Made by a program: the position numbers and the translations under genes
Notes under the pieces: generated by a model
The model's input: the letters and a program-made list of their open reading frames with translations, nothing else
Database searches by the model: none
What the model was told of the DNA's origin: nothing
Shown: positions 8,750 through 17,908 of the stretch, in pieces
Layout: each line of letters opens with the position of its first letter
Position numbering within the stretch: position 1 is the first letter of the stretch
Origin: Albimonas donghaensis
GTDB taxonomy: Bacteria > Pseudomonadota > Alphaproteobacteria > Rhodobacterales > Rhodobacteraceae
NCBI RefSeq assembly: GCF_900106695.1
Contig: NZ_FNMZ01000005.1
Coordinates: 236,323-300,322 of the forward strand
Length of the DNA: 64,000 nucleotides
Direction: 5' to 3'

Positions 8750-8805
8750 GATCAGGGCCCGACCGGATCAAGGCCCGACCCGATCAAGGCCCGACCGGAT
8801 CAGGG
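8750..8805 (-). repeat. 16-bp tandem array (3.5 copies) spanning the pdxH stop codon
   Basis: Units at 8750-8765, 8766-8781 and 8782-8797 follow GATCAAGGCCCGACCG with one or two changes, and a partial unit follows. The pdxH stop (complement of 8800-8802) lies in the partial copy. On the coding strand the array therefore begins at the stop codon. Confidence 0.85.
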
Positions 8806-9462
8806 ATTGAGGCGGCGCACCGTCCAGCGAGTCGCGTCGGGGTCCTCGCGCCGCCACTGGAAACGGTCATGCAGGCGGTGGGCGCCGTCGGCCCAGAACT
8901 CGATCTCCACCGGCCGGATCCGGAACCCACCCCAGAAGGGCGGCCGCGGCGGATTGATCGGGTGGCGGGCGGCGACCCTGGCGACCTCGGCCATCAGATG
9001 CCCGCGCGAGGACAGCGGACGCGACTGCTCCGACGCCCAGGCGCCCAGGCGCGACTGCAACCCGCGCGAGCGGTAATAGGCGTCGGCCTTCTCGCCCTCC
9101 TCCTTCACCACCAGGCCGCGGGCGCGGACCTGCCGGCGCAGGGACTTCCAGTGCATGACGAATCCGGCCTTGCCGGTGGCGGACAGCTCCTCGCCCTTGG
9201 CCGAGCCGTAGTTGGTGTAGAAGACGAAGGCGCCGCCGGGGGTCTCCGCCGGGCCCTCGATGGCCTTCATCAGCACCATGCGCACATTGGGCAGGCCCGA
9301 GGCGTCGACGGTGGCGAGCGCCATGGCGGTGGGGTCGTTGACCTCCTCCTTCGCGGCTTCGGCGAGCCATTGGGTGGCGAGCGCGAAGGGGTCGTCGCCG
9401 GCGAACTTGCCCTCGCGGGCTTCGGTCTCGTCGATCTGGAAGGGCGAGGCGAGGACGGTCAT
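8800..9462 (-). CDS. pdxH: Pyridoxamine 5'-phosphate oxidase
   Basis: PdxH uses FMN and oxygen to oxidise pyridoxamine or pyridoxine 5'-phosphate to pyridoxal 5'-phosphate in the cytoplasm. The 220-residue length is normal. Family segments are all present: [36 protein letters not shown]-like [53 protein letters not shown] and the C-terminal RLNP. The ATG at 9460-9462 is preceded by AGGAG at a good distance. Earlier in-frame ATGs lie in GC-rich, non-conserved sequence. It is a single gene with no evident operon partners, and its stop codon is in a tandem array. Confidence 0.97.
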   Translation of the reverse strand: MTVLASPFQIDETEAREGKFAGDDPFALATQWLAEAAKEEVNDPTAMALATVDASGLPNVRMVLMKAIEGPAETPGGAFVFYTNYGSAKGEELSATGKAGFVMHWKSLRRQVRARGLVVKEEGEKADAYYRSRGLQSRLGAWASEQSRPLSSRGHLMAEVARVAARHPINPPRPPFWGGFRIRPVEIEFWADGAHRLHDRFQWRREDPDATRWTVRRLNP

Positions 9463-10050
9463 GGCGGCGCTCCTGCGGTCGGGGACCGGGAATAGGTCGG
9501 CCTGCGGGGGGCCGGGGTCAAGGGGGATGCGCGGGACGAGGCAGGCGCGGAGGGGACGCAGGCGCCGCATCAAGGGCGCGAGAGCGGCGGCGCGGCGCCC
9601 GCGGCGCACGGCCAGGGGGGCGCCCGGCGGCGACCGTCTCCGGGGGGAGACGTGGGGCCGGGATCCGGGGGCCAGCGCCGCCGCACGGGAGGGGTCGGGG
9701 TGGGCACAGGGGGGGGCACGGGGGGGGAGCGGGGCGACGACCGCTCGCCCTCCCGCGGGGCGCGGGCATCCGCGAGGGGGCCCGCAGCGCCAGGATCGGC
9801 GGCGCGCGCCCGGCGCCCGGAGTCATTGCGGGGACCTCTCCGGCGACAGGCGCCCCGGCGCTCCAAGTCCCCGCGCGCCCGCCGTCGGTCCGACCTGCGG
9901 CGACCGCGCGGCGCGGGCGGCCCGAGACCTCGACGCCGGCGCCCCCGGCGAAACGCGCCGCGAGCGCTCCGGCGCAGCCGGGCGGGCGGGCCGTCGCGGC
10001 GCTCCCGCCCCGCGCCACCCGCATCCCCGACGGGCGGAAGCGCCCCCGCG
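9463..10050. other. Intergenic region, GC-rich, no gene seen
   Basis: Both strands stay open over long frames here, but the translations are Pro/Arg/Gly/Ala low-complexity and match no family. I regard them as chance frames in extreme-GC DNA. There is no recognisable RNA or terminator. The right half must carry the 3' region of the leftward dehydratase, and the left end the pdxH promoter. Confidence 0.55.
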
Positions 10051-11022
10051 TCACGCCGTCGGCGTCTCCCCCGCCAGCACCCGCGCGTATTGGGCCGCGT
10101 CGACATTGCCGCCCGACAGGATCACCCCGACCCGACGCCCGCGCATCCGCTCCCGCTCCGCCAACAGCCCGGCGAGCCCCACGGCCCCGGCGCTCTCAGC
10201 CATGTTGTGGGTGTCGGCATGGAGCGCGCGCATCGCCTCGGCCACCTCGTCCTCCGAGACCCGCACGATCCGCGCCGCCCCCTTCAGCAGCACGTCCAGC
10301 GCCTCCTCCGAGGGCGCCCGGCAGGCCACGCCGTCGGCGAAGGTCGGCGCGGTCTCGGTGCCCACCACCCGGCCCGCCTCGAAGCTCAGCGCATAGGCGG
10401 GGGCGGCCTCGGCGACCACGCCCACGATCTCCGTCTTCAGCCCCAGCAGGTCGCGCGCCGTCACCAGACCGCAGGCGCCGGACCCCATGCCGATGGGCGC
10501 GTAGACCGCGTCGAGATCCGGCTGCGCGGTGAAGAATTCCAGCGCATAGGTGGCGACCCCGCGCACCAGCAGGGGATGGAAGGGGCCGATGGCGTGCAGG
10601 CCCTCGTCGGCGGCGACGCGCATCGCCTCGGCGCGGGCGGCCTCGAAATCGTGACCGTGCTCGATGACCTCGGCGCCCCAGGCGCGGGCGGCGGCGTTCT
10701 TCTCGACCGAGTTGCCATGCGGAACCCAGACCTTGACCGGGATGCCATGGGGGCGGGCGGCGAAGGGGATCGACTGGCCGTGATTGCCCCGCGTGGCGGT
10801 GGCGATGCCGGGAGCGCCCCCCGCCCGGGCGAGATCGTCCAGGTAGACCAGCCCGCCGCGCAGCTTGAAGGCGCCGGCGGGGGTGTGGTTCTCGTGCTTG
10901 ACCCAGACCTCGGCGCCGGTGCGGGCGGCCAGAAGCGGCCAGGCGAATTGCGGGGTCGGGGGGACGCGGCGGCCCACCAGTTCGGCGGCGTCGCGGAGCT
11001 GGTCCAGGGTGAACAGGGTCAT
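10051..11022 (-). CDS. Threonine dehydratase-like PLP enzyme (serine/threonine ammonia-lyase family)
   Basis: The 323-residue protein is a fold-type II PLP enzyme. The lysine that binds PLP is in HTPAGAFKLRGG (about residues 46-57), the phosphate-binding glycine loop is GMGSGACG near 178, and the family end motif ILSGGNVD is near 305. It lacks a C-terminal ACT domain, so it is the short catabolic type rather than IlvA. Expected chemistry is deamination of threonine or serine to 2-oxo acids. Homologues in hydroxyectoine degradation (EutB) and 3-hydroxyaspartate dehydratases share this length, so the substrate is uncertain. It is monocistronic and divergent from fabI. Confidence 0.88.
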   Translation of the reverse strand: MTLFTLDQLRDAAELVGRRVPPTPQFAWPLLAARTGAEVWVKHENHTPAGAFKLRGGLVYLDDLARAGGAPGIATATRGNHGQSIPFAARPHGIPVKVWVPHGNSVEKNAAARAWGAEVIEHGHDFEAARAEAMRVAADEGLHAIGPFHPLLVRGVATYALEFFTAQPDLDAVYAPIGMGSGACGLVTARDLLGLKTEIVGVVAEAAPAYALSFEAGRVVGTETAPTFADGVACRAPSEEALDVLLKGAARIVRVSEDEVAEAMRALHADTHNMAESAGAVGLAGLLAERERMRGRRVGVILSGGNVDAAQYARVLAGETPTA

Positions 11023-11525
11023 GCGGGGGCTCCGGTGGCTGCATCGGCGCGGGGAAGCGGGGCCGCAGCGGGCCCGGCGCGCCCCGAACCTAGCGGCGGC
11101 GCCCTCGACGCGCCAGCGCCGCGGGGGAGGAAGGAGGGGACGGGACGGTCGCCTTGCGCGCGGCCGGCGCCCCGATCCTCCGCCGCCCCTCCTTCCGCCG
11201 GCCGCCGACCGCCGAGACAGGCGCCCCCGCGCCCCAGCGCCCGCTCCCCGCGCCCGGCGCTCGATGCGGAGAGACGGCCCCCCCGGGCGATCCCCTGGCG
11301 ACGCCGCGCGGGCGGACGCGCGCCGCCGGCGCCCGGCCGACGCGCGGCTCCCGCCCTGCCCCCCACCCGACCGGCCCCGATTCCGGTCCGTCCGGCACCT
11401 TCCGCCCTCCGGCCTCGCCGCGCCGCGCTGCGACGCATCCTTGATGCCGGCCCGCGGATGTCATAGACGAGCCCTCATGCGGAAGGGCCCCGTCGCGGGC
11501 CGTGAAACGGGCGGGAGACAACGAT
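11023..11525. other. Divergent promoter region between the dehydratase gene and fabI
   Basis: No gene is supported. Most of it is GC-rich low-complexity sequence. The rightmost 90 bases are less GC-rich, and TTGATG at 11441 could be a -35 element for fabI, but no convincing -10 was found. Nothing else is recognisable. Confidence 0.5.
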
Positions 11526-12353
11526 ATGGGCGGTCTGATGCAGGGCAAGCGCGGCCTGATCATGGGCGTGGCCAACGACAAGTCGCTCGCCTGGGGGATC
11601 TCCAGGGCCTGCGCCGACCAGGGGGCCGAGCTCGCGTTCTCCTACCAGGGCGAGGCGCTGGCCAAGCGCGTGCGGCCGCTGGCTGAAAGCGTCGGCTCCG
11701 ACATGGTGCTGCCCTGCGACGTGACCGACCCGGCCTCGATCGACGCCACCTTCGCCGAGATCGAGGCGAAGTGGGGCAAGCTGGATTTCCTCGTCCACGC
11801 CATCGGCTTCTCCGACAAGTCGGAGCTGCGCGGCCGCTATGTCGACACCAGCCCCGAGAACTTCAAGCTGACCATGGACGTCTCGGTCTATTCCTTCACC
11901 GCCGTCGCGCAGCGGGCGGAGAAGCTGATGACCGACGGCGGCTCCATGCTGACGCTCACCTATTACGGGGCCGAGCGGGTGATGCCGCATTACAACGTCA
12001 TGGGCGTCGCCAAGGCGGCGCTGGAGGCGTCGGTGCGCTACATGGCCATGGATCTCGGGCCGCGGAACATCCGGGTCAACGCGATCTCCGCCGGGCCGAT
12101 CAAGACGCTGGCCGCCTCGGGGATCGGCGATTTCCGCTATATCCTGAAGTGGAACGAGCTGAACTCGCCCCTGCGCCGCAACGTGACCATCGACGACGTG
12201 GGCAAGTCGGGCCTGTATCTGCTGTCCGATCTCGGCTCCGGCGTGACCGGCGAGACCCACCATGTGGACGCCGGGTATCATGTGGTCGGCATGAAGGCCG
12301 AGGACGCGCCGGATATCGACGTGACCGTGGGCCGGAAGCCGTCCGCGGAGTAA
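11526..12353 (+). CDS. fabI: Enoyl-[acyl-carrier-protein] reductase (NADH), FabI
   Basis: FabI catalyses the last reduction of each fatty-acid elongation cycle. The 275-residue length fits. The NADH site GVANDKSLAWGI (about residues 13-24) with its unusual spacing, and the catalytic Y-x6-K in HYNVMGVAKAALE (about 159), are diagnostic, as is NAISAGPIKT. The ATG at 11526 is preceded by GGGAG. The frame could start eight codons earlier but without a ribosome site. Four codons further in there is another ATG, so the exact start is uncertain by a few residues. A strong terminator follows at 12428, so the gene is probably monocistronic. Confidence 0.96.
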   Translation: MGGLMQGKRGLIMGVANDKSLAWGISRACADQGAELAFSYQGEALAKRVRPLAESVGSDMVLPCDVTDPASIDATFAEIEAKWGKLDFLVHAIGFSDKSELRGRYVDTSPENFKLTMDVSVYSFTAVAQRAEKLMTDGGSMLTLTYYGAERVMPHYNVMGVAKAALEASVRYMAMDLGPRNIRVNAISAGPIKTLAASGIGDFRYILKWNELNSPLRRNVTIDDVGKSGLYLLSDLGSGVTGETHHVDAGYHVVGMKAEDAPDIDVTVGRKPSAE

Positions 12354-12427
12354 ACCGCCGCCTTCGGATCGGCCGCGGTCACGAGGGCGCTTCGCCAGGA
12401 CCCCAGGTTTCCGGCCGCAGCCGTCAG

Positions 12428-12449
12428 CGCCGCCTTCGGGCGGCGTTTT
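12428..12449 (+). terminator. Rho-independent terminator after fabI
   Basis: CGCCGCC-TTCG-GGCGGCG forms a 7-bp stem with a stable TTCG loop, followed directly by TTTT (12446-12449). It lies 75 bases after the fabI stop codon in the right orientation. Confidence 0.85.
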
Positions 12450-12650
12450 CCGTGGGGCCCGCGCGCCGGGCGCCAGCGCGGCGGGGCGGAGACGGCGCGG
12501 CGGGCGCATCAGCGGGCCGCGAGCGACGGCTCGGACGGCTCGCCCCCCCGCGAGGCCTCCCCCAACCGCAGCCGGAACCGCTCTGCGCGCTTGAGCGCCG
12601 CCCCCGGCTTCGCTAGGAACGCGCATTCCCCGGCGCAGGAGATCCGCAGC

Positions 12651-13163
12651 ATGAGCCCCACCGACAGCCGTCTTCCCCACGAAAAGGGGTTCCATGTGAG
12701 CTGGGACCAGATCCACCGCGACAGCCGGGCGCTGGCCTGGCGGCTGGATCACCAGGGCCCCGGCGAGGGCGGGGCCTGGCGCGCCGTCGTCGCCATCACC
12801 CGCGGCGGCATGGTGCCGGCCTGCATCGTGGCGCGCGAGCTGGACCTGCGGGTCGTCGACACGATCTCGGTCAAGTCCTACGATAACCAATCCCAGACCT
12901 CGGCCCAGGTGATCAAGTCGCCGGACGCCGAGCTTATGGGCGACGGTTCGGGCATTCTCGTGGTCGATGACCTGGTGGATTCCGGCAAGACGCTGGAGCT
13001 GGTGCGCAACCTCTACCCCAAGGCGCATTTCGCCACCGTCTACGCCAAGCCCAAGGGTCGGCCGATGGTGGACACCTTCATCACCGAGGTCAGCCAGGAC
13101 ACCTGGATCTTCTTCCCCTGGGACATGGCGCTGCAATATGTGGCGCCCTATCGCGGGGTCTGA
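12651..13163 (+). CDS. gpt: Xanthine-guanine phosphoribosyltransferase
   Basis: Gpt transfers the phosphoribosyl group of PRPP to guanine, xanthine or hypoxanthine for purine salvage. The 170-residue protein shows [19 protein letters not shown] at the N-terminus, the [20 protein letters not shown] segment and the PRPP-binding motif [14 protein letters not shown] (about residues 103-116). The C-terminus ends in a hydrophobic [16 protein letters not shown] stretch typical of Gpt. ATG 12651 is preceded by AGGAG at nine bases, and the in-frame sequence upstream is not conserved. It stands alone between the fabI terminator and a gene-poor region. Confidence 0.95.
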   Translation: MSPTDSRLPHEKGFHVSWDQIHRDSRALAWRLDHQGPGEGGAWRAVVAITRGGMVPACIVARELDLRVVDTISVKSYDNQSQTSAQVIKSPDAELMGDGSGILVVDDLVDSGKTLELVRNLYPKAHFATVYAKPKGRPMVDTFITEVSQDTWIFFPWDMALQYVAPYRGV

Positions 13164-13937
13164 TTCCGCCAGCCCTCAGGGTCAGGGCATGGGGGCCGGG
13201 CATGGAGGCGACCATGGCGGCGGGGCGCGCGACGCGCTTCGCCCCGCCCCCGTCCCGGCCCATTCCGCGGGGGCCGACAGGACCGCGAGGCGAGTCCGCG
13301 CGCGGCCCGGGTCGGGACAGCGATCCCAACGGGCTGCGGTATTGAATGGTGGGTGACAGGCGCGCGTCTCAGGGTCGAAATGGGTGCGCGAGGGCGGGGT
13401 GCGGGCTCGGAGCCCGTGCCGGGATGCGACGCCGATGCCCCAGCAGCGACGCCGCATCCCGCCCGTATTCCCTTCATCGACCGAGGGGCGCCCTGTACTC
13501 GCTGGCGTCCGCACCCCGGTCCGAACGGGGGAAACGGCGGCCCCGCGAGCTTCCCCATCGCCCGCGGGACCTAAGCCATGAAACCAGCTGCACCGCCTTG
13601 CCGCCGCGGTGGAGTAAGGTCCTCATGGCGTCCGGTGATGACGAAAGGGTCGGAAAGCCTGCGCTCTCTAACCTGATCGTCGTGACCTTCTTCCGCACCT
13701 GAAGCCTGACCCCGAGGAATGTCTCCGGGCGGTTCAGCTTCGGTTCATGAGTATCTATACTGATTCTTTGAAAATGCGCCAGTGCCTTTTTCCAGATTTT
13801 CAACGACGCGTATCACAGGGTGTTTCATACCCAAATCCTGCACGCCCTGGTTGCGCACCCCAACCACTGCCCACCGGCTCCGCGCCCGGCGACCCGATGG
13901 TTCGCCCTTCTTATTTTTCCCTTTTTCACAGCCCCTT

Positions 13938-13968
13938 GAAAGAAAGAAGCCGCGCCCGAAGGCGCGGC
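13938..13968 (-). terminator. Leftward rho-independent terminator
   Basis: On the leftward strand GCCGCGCC-TTCG-GGCGCGGC (arms 13961-13968 and 13949-13956) is followed by TTCTTTCTTTC. The 8-bp perfect stem with a TTCG loop and pyrimidine tail is convincing and implies a leftward transcript ending here, although no leftward gene is recognised upstream. Confidence 0.65.
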
Positions 13969-14036
13969 CAGTTCGACAGGGAGGAGTGTGGCCGCCGCCC
14001 ATCGTGGCGCCCACAACGTCAACTTGCCCTCCAAAG
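13938..14036 (-). ncRNA. Candidate small RNA with an exposed CUCCUCCC motif
   Basis: Read leftward, the sequence carries CACTCCTCCCTG (motif CTCCTCCC, complement of 13979-13986) in an 18-base loop between 7-bp arms at 13989-13995 and 13964-13970, followed by a terminator hairpin. This resembles the anti-Shine-Dalgarno 'cuckoo' sRNAs (CcsR/ar14 group) described in Rhodobacter and Rhizobiales. Two cautions apply. The first hairpin and the terminator share bases and cannot both form fully, and no DUF1127 gene is seen upstream, as would be usual for CcsR. The 5' end is a guess. On the other strand the same bases form GGGAGGAG, a ribosome-site-like string. Confidence 0.3.
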
Positions 14037-14275
14037 GTTAATAGTGTGTGAGCCTGAAACGATTTCTTCGACCTCCCACGTCCGCGCCGGGCGAGGGCAA
14101 GAGGAAATCCTCACCAGGCCCCCGGGAAACGTCATGGCCTCGCCCTGCGCCCGACCGGCCCTCGGCGGGGCCCGCGGCGGCGGCGGCCCGGCGGCCGGGC
14201 GACTTGACCCCGCCCGCGCCGGGGCGCAGGGCTGAGGCGATTCCAGGCTCCTCCCATCCCGAAGGCGGCGCAGAC

Positions 14276-15301
14276 ATGACAGATCCGGCCCCTCGCCGCC
14301 CCGCCTCCCCCGCCGCGGACAGGCGCGAATCCGGCGGCGAATCGCGCTCCGGCGCGGCCCTCGCCGCGACAGCCGTCGCCGGCGCCCGCGTGCCGGGCGC
14401 GCTCATCCCCGCTTCCGGCCCGGTGCTGCGCGCGGCGGCGACGCTGCTGCTGGGCGTGCTGCTGCTCAGCCTGATGGGGGCGCTGGTCAAGATGCTGCTG
14501 ACCCGCTTCGGGGCCTCCGAGCTTTCGGCCTGGCGCAACCTTCTGGGGCTGATCCCGACCTTCCTGATCCTGTGGAGCTCCTCCGACTGGCGGGCCCGCG
14601 GCCGCCCGATGCGGCTGCGGCGGTGGAAGCTGGCGCTGCTGCGCGGCGGCTTCGTGGCGGTGGCGCAGCTGTGCTTCTACCTCTCGCTCGCGCGGATGGA
14701 GTTCGCCACCGCCTCCACCCTGGTCTTCGCCGGCCCGTTGTTCGTCACCGCCCTGTCGGGACTGGTGCTGAAGGCGCCGATCGGGCCCTGGCGCTGGGGC
14801 GCGGTGCTGGCCGGCTTCGCGGGGGTGACGCTGATCCTGCAGCCGGGCGCCGACGCGTTTACGGTCTGGTCGCTGCTGCCGCTGGGGGCGGCGCTGGGCT
14901 ACGCGTCGTCCTCGGTCTGCGCGCCGCTGATCGACCAGGACGCGCCGACGCCGCTGGTCAGCCTCTACGCCTCCTCCGCCGCCCTGGTCGGGGCGTTCTG
15001 CCTGGCCATGGCGGACGGCGGCTTCACCGCGTTCGAGACCTGGGAGGAGGTCGGCCTGATCCTGAGCGTCGGCCTGTGCGGCGGGCTTGGAGTGTTCTGC
15101 CTGATCAGCGCCTACCGCCTGGCCTCGCCGCCCGCGCTGGCGCCGTTCGAATATTTCGGGATGATCTACGCCCTGATCCTGGGCTGGCTGATCTTCGGCG
15201 AGAGCCCGCTGGACAAGCTGTTTCCCGGCGCGCCGCTGATCGTCGCCGCCGGCCTGACCATCGCCTGGCGGGAGCGGCGGCGGAGGCCGAAGCCGGCCTG
15301 A
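14276..15301 (+). CDS. EamA/DMT-family transporter
   Basis: This 341-residue inner-membrane protein has a hydrophilic N-terminus of about 50 residues, then ten hydrophobic helices in two EamA repeats (about residues 52-185 and 195-330). Typical segments are MGALVKMLLTRFGASELSAW and FVAVAQLCFYLSLARMEFAT. Such proteins export small metabolites or amino acids, and the substrate is not predictable. ATG 14276 fits the start of a normal-length leader. The frame is open further upstream, but that part overlaps the gene-poor region and is not conserved-looking. The next gene, an amidase, follows after 121 bases on the same strand. Confidence 0.9.
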   Translation: MTDPAPRRPASPAADRRESGGESRSGAALAATAVAGARVPGALIPASGPVLRAAATLLLGVLLLSLMGALVKMLLTRFGASELSAWRNLLGLIPTFLILWSSSDWRARGRPMRLRRWKLALLRGGFVAVAQLCFYLSLARMEFATASTLVFAGPLFVTALSGLVLKAPIGPWRWGAVLAGFAGVTLILQPGADAFTVWSLLPLGAALGYASSSVCAPLIDQDAPTPLVSLYASSAALVGAFCLAMADGGFTAFETWEEVGLILSVGLCGGLGVFCLISAYRLASPPALAPFEYFGMIYALILGWLIFGESPLDKLFPGAPLIVAAGLTIAWRERRRRPKPA

Positions 15302-15422
15302 CGGGGCCCCGGCGGTTTTCCGCACGCCTCCGCCGCGCGCGCCAGGCCCCCTTGACCCCGCCCCGGCGCCGCCGGAAGGTCCGGAGCGACCCCTTCAACC
15401 GACCCTGACCCGGAGCCCCCAC

Positions 15423-16919
15423 ATGACCGACCTCCCCCCGATCCTGGAGGCCGGCGCCGCCCGGCTCGCCGCCATGCTCCGCGCGGGCGACGTCTCGGCG
15501 GTCGAGATCATGCAGGCCCATCTCGCGCGAATCGAGGCGGTCAACGACGTGACCGACGCGCCGATCACCGCCATCGTCTCGCAACGCGATCCCGACGACT
15601 GCATCGCCGACGCGAAGCAGGCCGACGCGGCGCTGACCGAGGCCCGGGCCTCCGGCGCCCCCCTGCCCGGCCTGCACGGGCTGCCCATCGCCATCAAGGA
15701 CCTGACCGCGACCAAGGGGCTGCGCACCTCGCGCGGGTCGCCGCTTTACGCCGATTTCGTGCCGGAGGCGGACGCGCCGCTCGCCGCCGCGCTGCGCGGG
15801 GCGGGGGCGCTGGTGATCGGCAAGACCAACACGCCGGAATTCGGGCTGGGCTCGCACACGCTCAACCCGGTGTTCGGACCGACCCGCAACCCCTGGAACC
15901 GGGGTCGGTCGGCGGGCGGCTCCTCGGGCGGGGCCGCGGCGGCGCTGGCGATGCGGATGCTGCCGATGGCCGACGGCTCGGACATGATGGGCAGCCTGCG
16001 CAACCCGGCGGGCTGGAACAACGTGATCGGGTTCCGGCCCTCGGTCGGGCGGGTGGCCAATGGCGCGTCGGAGGGGGATCTCTACCTTCACCAGCTGTCG
16101 ACCAACGGGCCGATGGCGCGGTCGATCGCGGATCTCGCCCTGCTGCTGGACGCGATGGCGGGCTATGACCCGGCGGCGCCGCTGAGCTTCGGCAAGCGCG
16201 ACGTGTTCGCGCCCGGGCTCGCCTCGGAGGCGCCGGAGGCCTGGGCGAAGGGTCTGCGCATCGCCTGGCTGGGCGACTGGATCGGGACCTGGCCGATGGA
16301 AGACGGCGTGCTGGAGACCTGCGAGGACGCGCTGAAGGTCTTTGAATCGCTGGGCGCCGAGGTGACGCCCTTCGTGCCGGATTTCCCCTGGGAGAAGATC
16401 TGGGACAGCTGGACCGAGCTGCGGTCCTGGTCCGTGGCCGCGGCCAACCTGCCCGACTACGCCGACGAGGCCCGGCGCGCGCATCTCAAGCCCGAGGCGG
16501 TGTGGGAGATCGAGCGCGGCCTGGCCATGTCGGGGCTGGACGTGCACCGGGCCTCGGTGGCGCGCTCGGACTGGCATCGCTGCCTGGAGGGGGTGTTCGA
16601 CCGCTTCGACCTGGTGGCGGCGCCCTCGGCGCAGCTCTGGCCGTTCCCGGTGATGGACCGCTGGCCGGCGGAGATCGCGGGGCGGAAGATGGACACCTAT
16701 CACCGCTGGATGGAATGCGTGCTGCCGGCGAGCCTGTCGGGGCGCCCGACGGTGTGCATGCCGGCGGGGTTCGGCAAGGCGGGCGGCCCGGGCGCGGGGC
16801 TGCCGATGGGGCTGCAGCTGATGGGCCGGACCCGCGGCGACATGGAGGTGCTGCGCGCCGCCGCCGCCTACGAGACCGCCTGCCCGCACATGACCGCCCG
16901 GCCCGCGGACCCCGTTTGA
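15423..16919 (+). CDS. Amidase-signature (AS) family amidase
   Basis: The 498-residue hydrolase has the AS-family Ser-cisSer-Lys triad: Lys in GLPIAIKDLTATKG (about residue 85), the Gly/Ser-rich SAGGSSGGAAAALAM (about 162-176) and the nucleophile segment ADGSDMMGSLRNPAGWNN (about 180-197). Length and motif spacing match general amidases and AtzF/GatA relatives. It has no GatA-type partners nearby, so it is a stand-alone amidase. The amide substrate is unknown. The short distance after the EamA gene suggests possible co-transcription, which would pair an exporter or importer with an amide hydrolase. Confidence 0.93.
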   Translation: MTDLPPILEAGAARLAAMLRAGDVSAVEIMQAHLARIEAVNDVTDAPITAIVSQRDPDDCIADAKQADAALTEARASGAPLPGLHGLPIAIKDLTATKGLRTSRGSPLYADFVPEADAPLAAALRGAGALVIGKTNTPEFGLGSHTLNPVFGPTRNPWNRGRSAGGSSGGAAAALAMRMLPMADGSDMMGSLRNPAGWNNVIGFRPSVGRVANGASEGDLYLHQLSTNGPMARSIADLALLLDAMAGYDPAAPLSFGKRDVFAPGLASEAPEAWAKGLRIAWLGDWIGTWPMEDGVLETCEDALKVFESLGAEVTPFVPDFPWEKIWDSWTELRSWSVAAANLPDYADEARRAHLKPEAVWEIERGLAMSGLDVHRASVARSDWHRCLEGVFDRFDLVAAPSAQLWPFPVMDRWPAEIAGRKMDTYHRWMECVLPASLSGRPTVCMPAGFGKAGGPGAGLPMGLQLMGRTRGDMEVLRAAAAYETACPHMTARPADPV

Positions 16920-17221
16920 TCCCGTCGGGCGGCGCTTGTCGCGACGCGCGGGGGCGCCGCGTCGACCCGCGCGGCGGCGGAACCGGGGCGCCCGCGGCGC
17001 GCTGAACCGGGGGCGCGGGGTGGAGAGGTCTCCGCCCGGCGCTCGTCGCCAGTCTCGACCGGCCGGGCCAGGCCGGGCCGCGCGGCCCTTCCCCGCTCAG
17101 CGCGCCGTGGGCGCGGGGCGCGCGTTTCGGCTCGGGCGAGGGCGGCTTGGGGGGAAGGGCTCGCGCGAGAGCGGTTCGGGCCGAAACCTCGCGGCGCCCT
17201 CGCCGCAGGGACCGACAATCC
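16920..17221. other. Convergent intergenic region, nothing recognised
   Basis: The rightward amidase gene and the leftward pseudouridine synthase gene converge here. The sequence is GC-rich, and I see no gene and no clear terminator. Confidence 0.5.
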
Positions 17222-17908
17222 TCAGAAGGGAGCGGGCGCGTGAAACGCCATCCATGCGCCGCCTTGCGGGTGGCGCAGCCGCAGGCGTTCGGCATGGAGC
17301 TGCAGGCGAGGCGCCGCCCCGTAGACCGCGTCGTCGCCATAGAGCGCATCGCCCAGGATCGGGTGCCCCAGCGCCGCGAGATGCACCCGAAGCTGGTGAC
17401 TGCGCCCGGTCAGGGGGCGCAGCGACAGGCGGGCGTCGCCGCAGGGCTCCACCGACTCCCGCGTCCAGTCGGTGACCGCGAAGCGGCCTTGCGGGTCGAC
17501 CTTCTGGCGCGGGCGGGCGGGCCAGTCGGTCATGAGCGGCGCCTCGATCCGCCCGGCCTCCGCCGCCGGGGCGCCGCGGACGCGGGCGACGTAAGCCTTC
17601 TCCACGATCCGCCGTTCGAACTGCAGGCCGAGATGGCGCTGCGCTTCCGGGCTCCGGGCGAGGACCACCAGCCCGGACGTGTCCATGTCGATGCGGTGGA
17701 CGATGCGGGCGCCGGGAAAGGCCGCTTCGGCCCGCGCGGCGAGGCAGTCGGCCAGCCCCGGCGCCTTGCCCGGCACCGTCAGCAGCCCCGAGGGCTTTTC
17801 CACAACCAGCAGCGCCGCGTCGGCATGGATCACCGCAAGCGGTCCCGGCGGAGGCGCGTAGGGCCGGTCGCGCAGCGGCGGCAACGAGAGAGGGGCGAAG
17901 AGGTCCAT
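17222..17908 (-). CDS. RluA-family pseudouridine synthase
   Basis: The 228-residue enzyme isomerises uridine to pseudouridine in rRNA or tRNA. Motif I of the family is VVEKPSGLLTVPG (about residues 36-48). The catalytic aspartate is in RIVHRIDMDTSGLVVLAR (about 70-88), and motif III is LRPLTGRSHQLRVHLAALGH, then PILGDALYG. There is no S4 domain. Length and the lack of S4 are closest to the RluA type (23S rRNA U746/tRNA U32), but exact targets cannot be told. The ATG at 17906-17908 gives the normal N-terminus. The open frame upstream is low-complexity. Confidence 0.92.
   Translation of the reverse strand: MDLFAPLSLPPLRDRPYAPPPGPLAVIHADAALLVVEKPSGLLTVPGKAPGLADCLAARAEAAFPGARIVHRIDMDTSGLVVLARSPEAQRHLGLQFERRIVEKAYVARVRGAPAAEAGRIEAPLMTDWPARPRQKVDPQGRFAVTDWTRESVEPCGDARLSLRPLTGRSHQLRVHLAALGHPILGDALYGDDAVYGAAPRLQLHAERLRLRHPQGGAWMAFHAPAPF

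Larger units (their letters stand above)
13164..14275. other. 1.1-kb gene-poor region with a low-GC core
   Basis: The first 400 bases are GC-rich and featureless. From about 13590 to 14050 GC falls sharply compared with everything around it. This core holds short open frames but none I recognise: a leftward 109-residue frame (13474-13803), a leftward 27-residue frame with AGGA before its ATG (13745-13828), and short rightward frames. A leftward hairpin terminator and possible small RNA lie at 13938-14036. The composition suggests either a structured RNA locus or a transferred remnant. I could not decide between them. Confidence 0.45.

Noticed and set aside
9518..10106. Leftward frames of about 178 codons in the gap between pdxH and the dehydratase
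   Set aside because: Pro/Arg/Gly/Ala low-complexity translations with no ribosome site and no family resemblance.
13474..13803. Leftward 109-residue frame in the low-GC island
   Set aside because: No recognisable family, no good ribosome site seen, and the second half runs into ordinary GC-rich sequence. Kept only as part of the island description.
13745..13828. Leftward 27-residue frame beginning MKHPVIRVVENLEKG
   Set aside because: It has AGGA at a fair distance, but it is too short and has no relative I can name.
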